From: a virus
Length of the DNA: 20,174 nucleotides
Direction: 5' to 3' (one strand)
IMG/VR virus record: IMGVR_UViG_3300006738_000002
Coordinates: 1 to 20,174 of that record
The position numbers and the translations under genes are program-made. Below the pieces are notes generated by a model. It had not been told where the DNA came from and ran no database searches. It saw nothing but the letters and a program-made list of their open reading frames with translations. Positions 5,766 to 13,638 of the stretch are shown piece by piece (within the stretch, counting starts at the first letter, position 1; each line of letters opens with the position of its first letter).

Positions 5766-6095
5766 TCATTTTTCATTCCTCCCTCTATCAAGGAAAAGCC
5801 ATAAAGCCGAGAACATTGTAAAGGCGATTGTGATTCCAAGAACAACTGGGTCAATTATTCCAGTCCCTAAAGAGAATATTAAATTTAAGAACGATGCAGA
5901 AATAAATCCAAGAGTTGACCAAAGTGGTGCATCTGCTAAACCTGTCCTTTTTGTTTGTAATCCCATCCCCACAATAAAAACAAACATATAAATGAACAAT
6001 GTTGTCATAACCATAAACGAGGGGATTTCAGTGACTACTTGAACGAGTATATCATCCAGTCCTCCAGTGGCGTTTGGTAAATTATACAAACTCAT
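5766..6095 (-). CDS. Three-helix small membrane protein
   Basis: This 109-residue protein has three hydrophobic helices (roughly 28-47, 57-78 and 82-101) with KR and RGR loops consistent with alternating topology. I chose the ATG at 6095, starting MSLYNLPN. It follows the upstream stop in a TAAAATG junction and has GGGAGG upstream. An ATG at 6134 would overlap the previous gene by 38 nt without a ribosome-binding site. A minor envelope protein is plausible from its place between the LamG adhesin and the capsid candidate. No motif assigns a function. Confidence 0.72.
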   Translation of the reverse strand: MSLYNLPNATGGLDDILVQVVTEIPSFMVMTTLFIYMFVFIVGMGLQTKRTGLADAPLWSTLGFISASFLNLIFSLGTGIIDPVVLGITIAFTMFSALWLFLDRGRNEK

Positions 6096-6096
6096 T

Positions 6097-6522
6097 TTAA
6101 TCAGGGTTCCTCCCAACCCAAGACTTGTAAACATACCTTATCAATACAAAAGATAAGAACGCAAATAAAGTATTTAAGAATATTGCGAAGTTGTTATTTG
6201 TTCCAAATAATTTCCTATAACCCTCTTTTAATATATTCTTTGTTGAGGCAATTGCAGAGACTCCACCTTTCTTAAATACCCCTCCAGTTTTAAACGCATC
6301 AATTAAACCAAGTTCTGAAGTCGCAAAGGCATCCGAAGATGCTGAAATATTTCCATGATACACTGTAAGACTCCCCTTTGAGTTTTGCAGTGTAGAATTA
6401 AAGTCATCATCTAAACTATAACTCACATTATTTTCTCCTGCAAAGTTAATCGCAAAGGTCATTATTGCAATTCCAAATAAAGCCGTCATCAATAAAGAAC
6501 CTATAAATTTAATTTCTCCCAT
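6097..6522 (-). CDS. Two-helix membrane protein next to the adhesin
   Basis: This 141-residue protein has one helix near the N-terminus (about 6-27) and another near the C-terminus (about 112-132). They flank an 80-residue polar region with several Asn-x-Ser/Thr sequons, so the middle is probably extracellular and may be glycosylated. A Gly/Lys-rich stretch (TGGVFKKGGVSA) precedes a basic helix. The start shares one base with the adhesin stop (TAATG), implying coupled synthesis. Function unknown; a structural partner of the adhesin is inferred. Confidence 0.72.
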   Translation of the reverse strand: MGEIKFIGSLLMTALFGIAIMTFAINFAGENNVSYSLDDDFNSTLQNSKGSLTVYHGNISASSDAFATSELGLIDAFKTGGVFKKGGVSAIASTKNILKEGYRKLFGTNNNFAIFLNTLFAFLSFVLIRYVYKSWVGRNPD

Positions 6523-9500
6523 TATGCTCGTTTACTCCCTTTAATTATAATTAATATAACTGCAATTATAAACCATAAGATTGTTGCTCCACCACCAATC
6601 CACCCAGTTGAATAAATCACATTCATAAATACCAGAACGATTGAAGAAATTATTAAAAATAATCCTGTCACAATTGGATTCCCACTCATCCCAATCCCTA
6701 AGAAACTAATAAATATAACCATCCCTACCCAAACAAGATTGCTCCCATAAATATCCGATGGGTCTCTGGCCAAGTTCAAAACTGCCTCTGCTGTTTTAAC
6801 TCCATCGGCATATAATGTTGCAATGACTGTTGTGTTTCCAAACGACACAGGGACGACGCAAGAAATAGTTCCTGCCGATGCTGTGTCACTTGTTGAACAA
6901 ACTTCCGTTGTTCCAAGTGCATCAAATAAAGTCACATTTAAGGAGATTGTTTTTGTAGTTCCATCCCTCACATTGTAAGAAGTTGAGACTGTTCTCGTGT
7001 TTTTATCATAGGAAGGTCCTGTGAAAATTAACTCTCCCACAGTTGAGAAGTCAAACACATCCACAAAACTGTCCACTGCAAGAAGTTCAATCTCACAATC
7101 TTCAAAGGTTGGGTTTTGACAAATTGCAACTACATTATTAAACACTGCGTCCACCGAGTTGTCCACTAAAATTGTAAAGGTATAAATTACATCGTTGACC
7201 TCTAAATGTGCGAGTGTCTCCCCAGATGAATCAGTCAAAGGTTGTTCAACTGTCCTACTGATTCCCTCACCCACATAAAGTCTTTGAACTTGAACAACTG
7301 CGTTTGGGACTGGAGTGAAACTTGAATCTAAATATTTAATTGTAAATATCTGACTGGAAGTATTAATTAAACTATACAATGGGATTGTGGTGTTCATATC
7401 TGTGTCCGTTAAAATATCCCCTCTAATATGATAAAATTCTTCGGCATAACCAGTCGCTTTATATTGAACTTGAACATTGACCTTATTATCAGAACTTGAA
7501 GTCAAAGGGTTTTCCATACAAATTTTAAAGGGATTTGTAGTTGTGTAAATCTTTGAAAAGTTCGCAATTTCTTCTCCTGTGGATACTGAATACATTTGAA
7601 GATTAAGTGAGGCATTTGTTGAATCTCCTGAACTGTTTAATATTGACAAGTCATGCTCATCATACATTGTAAAATTATATAAAACATTTGTATAGGATGA
7701 ACAATCATCAAAGGCAAGAGAACTCACAGTCACAGTGTTTGAGGTTGTATTTATTGAGTCGCCTGTTGAAAGTGAAAGATTAAAATAATACAGAATTGTT
7801 CCAGCAGGTTCAGGAATATTTAATGTCCTTGAAAGATTATATTGATTACTTCCAAGAGAATCAATTGAGACAGAATAAGCAGTTGAATTATATATTAAAT
7901 TTGCAGAATTTATTGTTGTTCCACTTGACAAAGTAAAAAGGATTGAAAAGTCTCCTGGGTCTCCAACTAATATTGTTGAGGGTGCTGTGGTTGATTCCTC
8001 AAAAGCAGTATAACTCCAATTTATAAATTGAGAGTTATTATTTCCAACGGTGTCATTTGTATAAATTGTCATGTTATAAACCCCACTCTGAAGAACAAAA
8101 TTAGTTGAGTTCTTAACTCCTGAAAGGCATCCGTCAATAGTTGTATTTGTCCCATTGTAATCATACCAACAAGAATCAAGATTTGTGTCTGTGAATGTTA
8201 TATTTAAAGTTTCATTTCCTCCTGCCTTATTATAAACTATTGTTCCATCTGGACTTTCAACACTTATTGTTGGGGAAGATTGGTCAATTGTCAGGGTTCT
8301 GTTTGATGGTGCAAAAATGCAGGTTCCATCGTTCTCACACATTTCAACATTCCATAAAGTTGTATCTGTTAGTGTTCTCGTCCATGTTTGTGGTGATTGG
8401 AGTGACGAACTTGGTCTTTGTGCATTTCCAGAATTATATAATGATAGAATTTCCTCATTTGATAAGACCTTATCAAAAGATGTAAATTCATCAATAGTCC
8501 CCCCATAATATAGTCCCCCACTACTTGTCCCAATATATAAATTAGTTGAAGAAGTGCTTATTGTTCCTGAAGAAAAATTTGCAATAGATACACCATCCAG
8601 ATAAAGTTTGTCTCCTCCCCCATGGGTTGCTGTCAACATATGGAAGTTTCCATCATCTAATGAAGGGATTGTGATTCCTCCGTGAAGTGGAGAACCTCCT
8701 CCAGCACAATTTGAAGTCCCACATCCAAAAACAAAACTTAAACTTGTTGCACTCTCAACCTCTAAATGAACATTTCCCCAACTTCCACTTTCTGGAAATC
8801 TATAAATCATTCCTGCACTCGTATATTTAACCCAAACATTAAAAGATAGACTTCCATAACTATTTGGATTAAAACTTGTTCCTGAAATCCAATCATTCGG
8901 AATGAAAGTATATGCATAATCTATTGCACCAGGTTGTTGTCTCAAAGGGTCTCCATTTATAGAAGTTAAATTATAATTCCCTACACTATCCAACAAATTC
9001 CCTGCAGATTCTTCAAACCTATATTCCGAGAGTAAATTCCCAGATAAATTATTTATAAAAGTAGTGTTCCTTATTCCCCAAGTTCCCGTTTCATTTGTGT
9101 ATAAACTCATGTTTGCAATTGTATTTCCACTTGATGCTGTTCCAGTCGCATTAAAAAGGACATTAAATGTTGGAGAAATATAATTGTCTGTCGGAGAATT
9201 TAAGACAACCTTTGCAAAAGGATAAGATTCCCCAGTTCCTGAATTGTATAAATCTGAAATTTCTGCTTGGGTTAATATTTTAGACCACATCCCCATTTCG
9301 TCAAAAGATGCGACCATCCCTGCACCCCCCACACCTGCCCTGTCTCCAATTCTTGCGTCCCCTTCACTATCAGAATCTGCATTTCCTGTAAATGCGTTGG
9401 TGTCCTTTAATATTCCGTTTCTATATATTTTCATCCCCCCACTTGAAACATCTCTCGTCACAACATAATACTCCCAAGAACCTGTTGAAATTTCGGAAAT

Positions 9501-9896
9501 TGATTGGTGTGGAGTTCCATCATCTATTTGAAAAGCCACATGAGTTGAATTATAATAATGAATCCCAACCTGACTATTACCTGCATAAAAGATATAATCA
9601 TCACTTAACCAAGTAGACGCATTAATCCAGAACCCTATGGAAAAATTGCTATTGTAAAATGATTCACTTAAAGCAAAACTTACTTTATTATTATTAAAGG
9701 CAAATGAATTGTTAATCTTCCCAGTTACTCCACGAGTTGCACCGTCATTAGTCCCATTATTTGTCCCCAACTCATCAACAACCACCCCCGTTGTCCCATC
9801 TAATTTATAATAAGAAACTATTCCATCAGTCAAAGAACCACTACTTAACGGAATTAAAACCATCAAGAACATCATTGCAAAGATTAATTTCTTCAT
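6522..9896 (-). CDS. Large membrane-anchored surface protein with two LamG domains
   Basis: This 1124-residue surface protein begins with a signal peptide (residues 1-20). Two LamG/concanavalin-A-like lectin domains follow, at about 23-222 and 288-492. Each opens with a 'YYKLDG' or 'EYRFEES' strand and closes with 'SDLYNSG' or 'LSLYNSG'. An Ig-like domain (about 540-635) contains SCWYDYNGT, and further beta-rich N/T/S regions with many glycosylation sequons extend to about 1040. Three C-terminal membrane helices (about 1053-1071, 1075-1094, 1102-1119) and a basic KGSKRA tail anchor it. LamG proteins occur in the lemon-shaped viruses PAV1/TPV1. A receptor-binding spike is the likely role. ATGA and TAATG overlaps tie it to both neighbours. 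Confidence 0.9.
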   Translation of the reverse strand: MKKLIFAMMFLMVLIPLSSGSLTDGIVSYYKLDGTTGVVVDELGTNNGTNDGATRGVTGKINNSFAFNNNKVSFALSESFYNSNFSIGFWINASTWLSDDYIFYAGNSQVGIHYYNSTHVAFQIDDGTPHQSISEISTGSWEYYVVTRDVSSGGMKIYRNGILKDTNAFTGNADSDSEGDARIGDRAGVGGAGMVASFDEMGMWSKILTQAEISDLYNSGTGESYPFAKVVLNSPTDNYISPTFNVLFNATGTASSGNTIANMSLYTNETGTWGIRNTTFINNLSGNLLSEYRFEESAGNLLDSVGNYNLTSINGDPLRQQPGAIDYAYTFIPNDWISGTSFNPNSYGSLSFNVWVKYTSAGMIYRFPESGSWGNVHLEVESATSLSFVFGCGTSNCAGGGSPLHGGITIPSLDDGNFHMLTATHGGGDKLYLDGVSIANFSSGTISTSSTNLYIGTSSGGLYYGGTIDEFTSFDKVLSNEEILSLYNSGNAQRPSSSLQSPQTWTRTLTDTTLWNVEMCENDGTCIFAPSNRTLTIDQSSPTISVESPDGTIVYNKAGGNETLNITFTDTNLDSCWYDYNGTNTTIDGCLSGVKNSTNFVLQSGVYNMTIYTNDTVGNNNSQFINWSYTAFEESTTAPSTILVGDPGDFSILFTLSSGTTINSANLIYNSTAYSVSIDSLGSNQYNLSRTLNIPEPAGTILYYFNLSLSTGDSINTTSNTVTVSSLAFDDCSSYTNVLYNFTMYDEHDLSILNSSGDSTNASLNLQMYSVSTGEEIANFSKIYTTTNPFKICMENPLTSSSDNKVNVQVQYKATGYAEEFYHIRGDILTDTDMNTTIPLYSLINTSSQIFTIKYLDSSFTPVPNAVVQVQRLYVGEGISRTVEQPLTDSSGETLAHLEVNDVIYTFTILVDNSVDAVFNNVVAICQNPTFEDCEIELLAVDSFVDVFDFSTVGELIFTGPSYDKNTRTVSTSYNVRDGTTKTISLNVTLFDALGTTEVCSTSDTASAGTISCVVPVSFGNTTVIATLYADGVKTAEAVLNLARDPSDIYGSNLVWVGMVIFISFLGIGMSGNPIVTGLFLIISSIVLVFMNVIYSTGWIGGGATILWFIIAVILIIIKGSKRA

Positions 9897-10432
9897 ACTC
9901 CACCCCCTACTTCTTCATATCCTGTAAACATAATCATCGCCCCAGCCATTGCAATGACTGTCATAATTGCAGGACTATATAATATAAGGAAACTCATCAA
10001 ACTTTGTTCTTTTAATTTGTCTCCAAATTCTCCATCATCATCATAAAAGTCCTCATAAACCATTGAAATTCCTATTGATGCAATTACTAATAACAAACTT
10101 AATCCAAAGAATAAGAATAAAAGCCATCTCTCTCCCCCTGCTCTAAACATATACGCCATGCCTAAACTCGCCATCAACATCATGACATACATTACTCCAA
10201 CAATTCCCGGCATCGCCTGAACTAAAGTGTTTAATGGTGTTATTGTTAAGTCTGAAATCTCTGTCAAATTGACATCTCCTGCCTGTCCCAAGTTCTGAAG
10301 TTCAGGAAGTGTTTGGTCTGCAGTCCAATCTATAAAGGCAACCCCCACCGACATCATGAACCCAACAAATAAGGCAATAAATAAAGCACCTATAAAATAA
10401 AGCATTCCAGTCATCTGTCCTCGTTTATTCAT
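9893..10432 (-). CDS. Four-helix membrane protein with NKRGQ leader
   Basis: This 179-residue protein starts MNKRGQ, a signature common on archaeal, especially DPANN, exported and pilin-like proteins, followed by a long helix (about 10-33). Three further helices lie around 73-92, 98-122 and 146-171, with an acidic loop (EDFYDDDGEFGD) before the last. No enzyme motif is visible. It overlaps both the basic 70-residue gene and the adhesin by ATGA junctions. A virion-membrane or assembly-scaffold role is inferred from the neighbourhood. Confidence 0.8.
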   Translation of the reverse strand: MNKRGQMTGMLYFIGALFIALFVGFMMSVGVAFIDWTADQTLPELQNLGQAGDVNLTEISDLTITPLNTLVQAMPGIVGVMYVMMLMASLGMAYMFRAGGERWLLFLFFGLSLLLVIASIGISMVYEDFYDDDGEFGDKLKEQSLMSFLILYSPAIMTVIAMAGAMIMFTGYEEVGGGV

Positions 10433-10641
10433 CGTTTCCTCCGTGTTGGTTTTATTGAAATTTCAGTTAAGCCCATATTTATTCCGTTTGTTTTCATTAA
10501 TAATTCTGTTGCCTCTCTCATATTAACATCCTTGAACTTGCAGAGTTTGTTTTTATATCTTAATTCCATTGCCTTCATTAAATTCCTTTGCAGTTCTTTG
10601 TCTATCCTGCACAGTTTAGTTTTCTTTTCTTGTTTACTCAT
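10429..10641 (-). CDS. Small basic soluble protein inside the membrane-protein operon
   Basis: This 70-residue protein is rich in Lys and Arg, with a CRIDKELQRNLMKAMEL helix and a second helix NMREATELLMK, and ends in PTRRKR. It has no membrane segment, unlike its neighbours. The strand-helix-helix order could fit a ribbon-helix-helix-like fold or a nucleic-acid-binding peptide, but the match is weak. Both ends are ATGA overlaps, so it is made in step with the flanking membrane proteins. Confidence 0.7.
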   Translation of the reverse strand: MSKQEKKTKLCRIDKELQRNLMKAMELRYKNKLCKFKDVNMREATELLMKTNGINMGLTEISIKPTRRKR

Positions 10642-11357
10642 ATTGCACCGTGCCCTCCATAATCTGCTCCCCTCTCCATGAATCTTATAATTTCCTTGTC
10701 AGTGACTGCCTCGTGAAACATCCACAAGAACCACACAACAATTAAAGGCAAGGACATCCACCCCATAATCTGAAACATCTTGAATAGGAAAGCCCCAAAC
10801 ATTTGTCCAGGAAGGTAAGCCAACGCAATATTGGACGATAAGAACAAAATTGAGACACTTAGTCCCCAAAGAAAGCCCCACAGAGCGTCTCTAAGATACT
10901 TTAACTTACTTATCTGTATTAAACCACCCTCATCTCTGATGTTTTTTGAGGGTAATTTAGTTATATAAAAGAGAACCAAGAACCAAAAACCAACTAAAAC
11001 AAATAATAAAATGCTGAAAAGTGTGGCCTTTCCTTCTGTCAAATCATCTCCGTTGTAAGTTATTTTAAAATCATTGACATAAACATTGCCTGAATCATCA
11101 AAATAATCATAAACATAAGTCCCAAGTGGAGTTGTTTCGCAAAAAGTATAATTAAAAGTTTGTCCGTTCTTTGTCATTGCCTCGTTCAAATAAGTAATTG
11201 TATTATTTGGGAGACCTATTGAAGAAATATTGACAGAAGATTGATTTAATATTGTTCTAATTTCTACACAAGTGTCTTGTTGGAATGTTCCAAGACCTGC
11301 ACTCGCAAAACTAATTAATAAAATTGCAGTGAATAAATATAATAAGTTCTTATTCAT
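10638..11357 (-). CDS. Exported Ig-like domain protein with three membrane helices
   Basis: This 239-residue protein begins MNKNLLYLF with a signal peptide cut near ASAG (residue 20). An extracellular beta domain follows, with two Cys, several Asn-x-Thr sequons and TYNYTFCET-like strands (about 22-105). Three helices lie around 113-135, 160-182 and 195-218. I chose ATG 11357 because GGGAGG lies just before it; a longer in-frame start at 11435 would run through the 30-residue gene and bury the signal peptide. Its topology fits a virion membrane protein displaying a small Ig-like head. ATGA overlap with the next gene. Confidence 0.8.
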   Translation of the reverse strand: MNKNLLYLFTAILLISFASAGLGTFQQDTCVEIRTILNQSSVNISSIGLPNNTITYLNEAMTKNGQTFNYTFCETTPLGTYVYDYFDDSGNVYVNDFKITYNGDDLTEGKATLFSILLFVLVGFWFLVLFYITKLPSKNIRDEGGLIQISKLKYLRDALWGFLWGLSVSILFLSSNIALAYLPGQMFGAFLFKMFQIMGWMSLPLIVVWFLWMFHEAVTDKEIIRFMERGADYGGHGAI

Positions 11358-11359
11358 TT

Positions 11360-11452
11360 TTATATTCCTCCCATTACTTTGAAAGCAAAGAAAATCCCTG
11401 AACCAAAGATTGAACCAAAGATGATTGCCCACCACATTAATTTAAATATCAT
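11360..11452 (-). CDS. 30-residue single-helix membrane microprotein
   Basis: This short frame begins MIFKLMWWAI, contains a Gly/Ser-spaced hydrophobic helix (IIFGSIFGSGIFFAF) and ends in VMGGI. It starts in an ATGA overlap with the preceding 148-residue gene and ends two bases before the next ATG, whose GGGAGG ribosome-binding site lies in its last codons. It fills the only gap between two tightly packed genes exactly, which is the main evidence. The GxxxG-like spacing suggests helix packing in a membrane. Confidence 0.6.
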   Translation of the reverse strand: MIFKLMWWAIIFGSIFGSGIFFAFKVMGGI

Positions 11453-11895
11453 GCAAAGCACCTTGAGTCATTTATGACTCTGACTTCTGAACCGTCATTT
11501 TTATAATAGATTCCTATGTGTCCGTTATGTTGTGGAGGTGCAGATTCATCCCAAGTTGGATGACAACTCGGAAGGGGATAATTTTCAATAACTTCAAGGT
11601 TTTCTCTGTTCCGTTCATAAGTGTTATAAATTGCTGTCAAATAATCTTTCCCATTAAAATAATCATTCTCATCCCATATCACTTGAGTGCTATTATCCGA
11701 AGTCATTAAAATAATGTCCAGGATAAAACTTTCCTGAATTAATGAGTCTGTTAATAATTGGGGAAGTAATAAAGGAAATACAACAAAAGGGTGTTCATCC
11801 CATCCAAATCTTTCCCTCACATCTGCATGGGAAAATGGAATTGTAATTAATAAAATCCCTATTAATAACAAAATTTTATTGTTAGCAATCATCAT
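11449..11895 (-). CDS. Small secreted protein, unknown function
   Basis: This 148-residue protein has an N-terminal signal peptide (hydrophobic core ILLLIGILLITIPF, cut after SHA near residue 24). The mature domain is rich in Asp, Glu, Tyr and Trp. It contains two late Cys (in PLPSCHPTW and the final SRCFA) that could form a disulfide. There is no membrane anchor after the signal. The start overlaps the end of the fibre-like gene by 14 nt. Sitting among virion surface genes, it may be a secreted or spike-associated protein; I do not recognise a family. Confidence 0.75.
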   Translation of the reverse strand: MMIANNKILLLIGILLITIPFSHADVRERFGWDEHPFVVFPLLLPQLLTDSLIQESFILDIILMTSDNSTQVIWDENDYFNGKDYLTAIYNTYERNRENLEVIENYPLPSCHPTWDESAPPQHNGHIGIYYKNDGSEVRVINDSRCFA

Positions 11896-12829
11896 AATCC
11901 ACCTGATAACTCATTTTTATTTTACTTAATACTGCTGAACCACTGACTAATTCTGTGTAGGTTGATAAAATATCACCTTTTTCAAAGGTTAAAGTTCCTG
12001 GCTCAAAGTTTTCATAATAATAAAATGGGGATGTAAAATTAACAAATCCTATGTCATAGATTTCCACTCCACTTTTTCGGATGCTAAAATTCCATTGATA
12101 CTCCGAAAAAGGTATTAAAACCAAAGAGGTAATGCTCACACCAGTGATGCTCCCATCATGAAGAGCAATCTCTCCCAAGTCGCTTGACATTGTCACAGCA
12201 GAACTTAAATAACCAGTTATACTTTGCCGATTTTTAGAACTCCATCTCCACTCTCTTCCACCACAACCCCATTTTGAATTGCCTGTTGAATTAAAAACTG
12301 CATTGTCAAAAGTTATATTAGTTATTTGATGACCTTCTCCTGAAAACTCATTCGCAGAAACTAATCCCACCGAATTAATATCATTCCCCCCCATGTTTAA
12401 ATCACCTGACATTGTGCATCCTGTAAGTTTACAATATACCCCATCCCAAAACGAAACAATTAAACTTAATATTCCTCCATTGTTTTCCATCTGCGTTGTG
12501 TTAAATGAATTTAATCCGTCCCAATAATCTGAAGAATTAACTGCAAGGTTTTCTCCTGCATAAGTGTCATTGAAATAAATGGTTGTTGAGTCATTATAAA
12601 GATAAACTCCTGATGCCTCAAGTCCTCCACCTGCACCACCACAACTCCCAAACTCAAGACCTGACTCTCCTGAATCTACTTTCACACATTGTCCTCCTGC
12701 TCCTGTGTAAGTTGAGGGTGTGTCTTTTAATTGTGTGAAATAGTCTTTTATATTTGCGACTGGTTCACAAGTTCCATAAATAGAACAGTCCTCATAAATT
12801 GCAGAAGTCATTGGAATAAAGAACATCAT
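11882..12829 (-). CDS. Fibre-like secreted protein with phage tail-fibre style motifs
   Basis: This 315-residue protein (from ATG 12829) carries YTGAGGQCVKVDSGESGLEFG-like and MSGDLNMGGNDINSV motifs (the second near residue 140), both typical of phage tail-fibre and host-recognition proteins. A C-terminal beta-rich domain (about 200-315) reads like a jelly-roll head with HDGSITGVSI and TLTFEKGDIL. Many Asn-x-Ser/Thr sequons are present. From ATG 12829 the signal peptide is unusually short and lacks positive charge. An in-frame ATT at 12856, 9 nt after AGGAGG, would add AFKIILLL and make a normal signal peptide. A receptor-binding fibre is inferred. Confidence 0.82.
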   Translation of the reverse strand: MMFFIPMTSAIYEDCSIYGTCEPVANIKDYFTQLKDTPSTYTGAGGQCVKVDSGESGLEFGSCGGAGGGLEASGVYLYNDSTTIYFNDTYAGENLAVNSSDYWDGLNSFNTTQMENNGGILSLIVSFWDGVYCKLTGCTMSGDLNMGGNDINSVGLVSANEFSGEGHQITNITFDNAVFNSTGNSKWGCGGREWRWSSKNRQSITGYLSSAVTMSSDLGEIALHDGSITGVSITSLVLIPFSEYQWNFSIRKSGVEIYDIGFVNFTSPFYYYENFEPGTLTFEKGDILSTYTELVSGSAVLSKIKMSYQVDYDDC

Positions 12830-12840
12830 TAAAAGAAGAA

Positions 12841-13638
12841 TTATCTTGAAAGCAATTTTCTTATTCCTCCTGTTTCCTTATCAGGAGGTGGTTGTGAGAA
12901 ACTCCCTTTTGTTTCTGTGATTTGCATGTGTTGTCTTAAACTTCTTCTCTCTTGTCCGTTCCATGCACGATTATAAGTTGAGTGGATTGTGTCTTGAACA
13001 ACCCTTAAAATAAAACTGAACCTTTTCATTTTATAGTTCATCAATTCCTTTTTTATCTTTGCAAGTTCAACCTCAATGTTGTCCTCAACAGTCATCAATA
13101 ATTCTTTTGTTAAGTCCTCAAGGTTTGCAGGTTGTCCAATCATTTCCTTCACGAACTTCTTGACCTCTGCTTTTTTGTTTAATCGTTTCATCAATTCTTC
13201 TCTGCAATCTTCAAAGGTTGGTTCAAGGAATATTTTCTCATAGTTCCGAAAGATTAACTCGTTCAATGTATGCGAGGCATCTCTCATCTTGTCAAGAATC
13301 ATCTCCTCCTCATAGTTACTTAATAAAGTGTTTTTGTTGACATACCAGGAAAGAAACTCTCGTATAATTTGAACCCCATAGCTTGAAAGGATCACCAAAT
13401 TTTTATCAGCAGGTTGTCTCCATTGACCATCAACCAACTCATAACTTCTTAATAAATAATCAATTCTTTTTAATTCAGGACCCAAGTCAAGTTGTTCACG
13501 AATTAAATTTGTGTCAGGTTCAGGCATTTGCATTTGGGATTGTGCATTTGACAAATTGGAAACATTTGTTTGTGCCTCTGCCTCTTGCAGTTTTGAATTA
13601 TAGAAGTTCATTAATTCTTCTTCCCTTGATTCTTTCAT
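12841..13638 (-). CDS. Helical, charged structural or scaffold-like protein
   Basis: This 265-residue soluble protein is rich in Glu, Lys, Gln and Leu, without a signal peptide or membrane helix. It has an N-terminal helix (about 2-35), a Gln/Pro stretch, then long amphipathic helices through about 225, and a Gln/Pro/Asp-rich linker before GGIRKLLSR. The AGGAGG in its last codons serves the downstream fibre-like gene. It overlaps the 776-residue gene by an ATGA junction. No family is recognised. The position suggests an internal virion or assembly protein. Confidence 0.75.
   Translation of the reverse strand: MKESREEELMNFYNSKLQEAEAQTNVSNLSNAQSQMQMPEPDTNLIREQLDLGPELKRIDYLLRSYELVDGQWRQPADKNLVILSSYGVQIIREFLSWYVNKNTLLSNYEEEMILDKMRDASHTLNELIFRNYEKIFLEPTFEDCREELMKRLNKKAEVKKFVKEMIGQPANLEDLTKELLMTVEDNIEVELAKIKKELMNYKMKRFSFILRVVQDTIHSTYNRAWNGQERRSLRQHMQITETKGSFSQPPPDKETGGIRKLLSR

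Noticed and set aside
6096-6134. Upstream start at 6134 for the three-helix protein
   Set aside because: It overlaps the previous gene by 38 nt with no ribosome-binding site. ATG 6095 follows GGGAGG and a TAAAATG junction.
11358-11435. Upstream in-frame ATG at 11435 for the Ig-like membrane protein
   Set aside because: It would bury the signal peptide, lacks a ribosome-binding site and would run through the 30-residue frame. ATG 11357 has GGGAGG.
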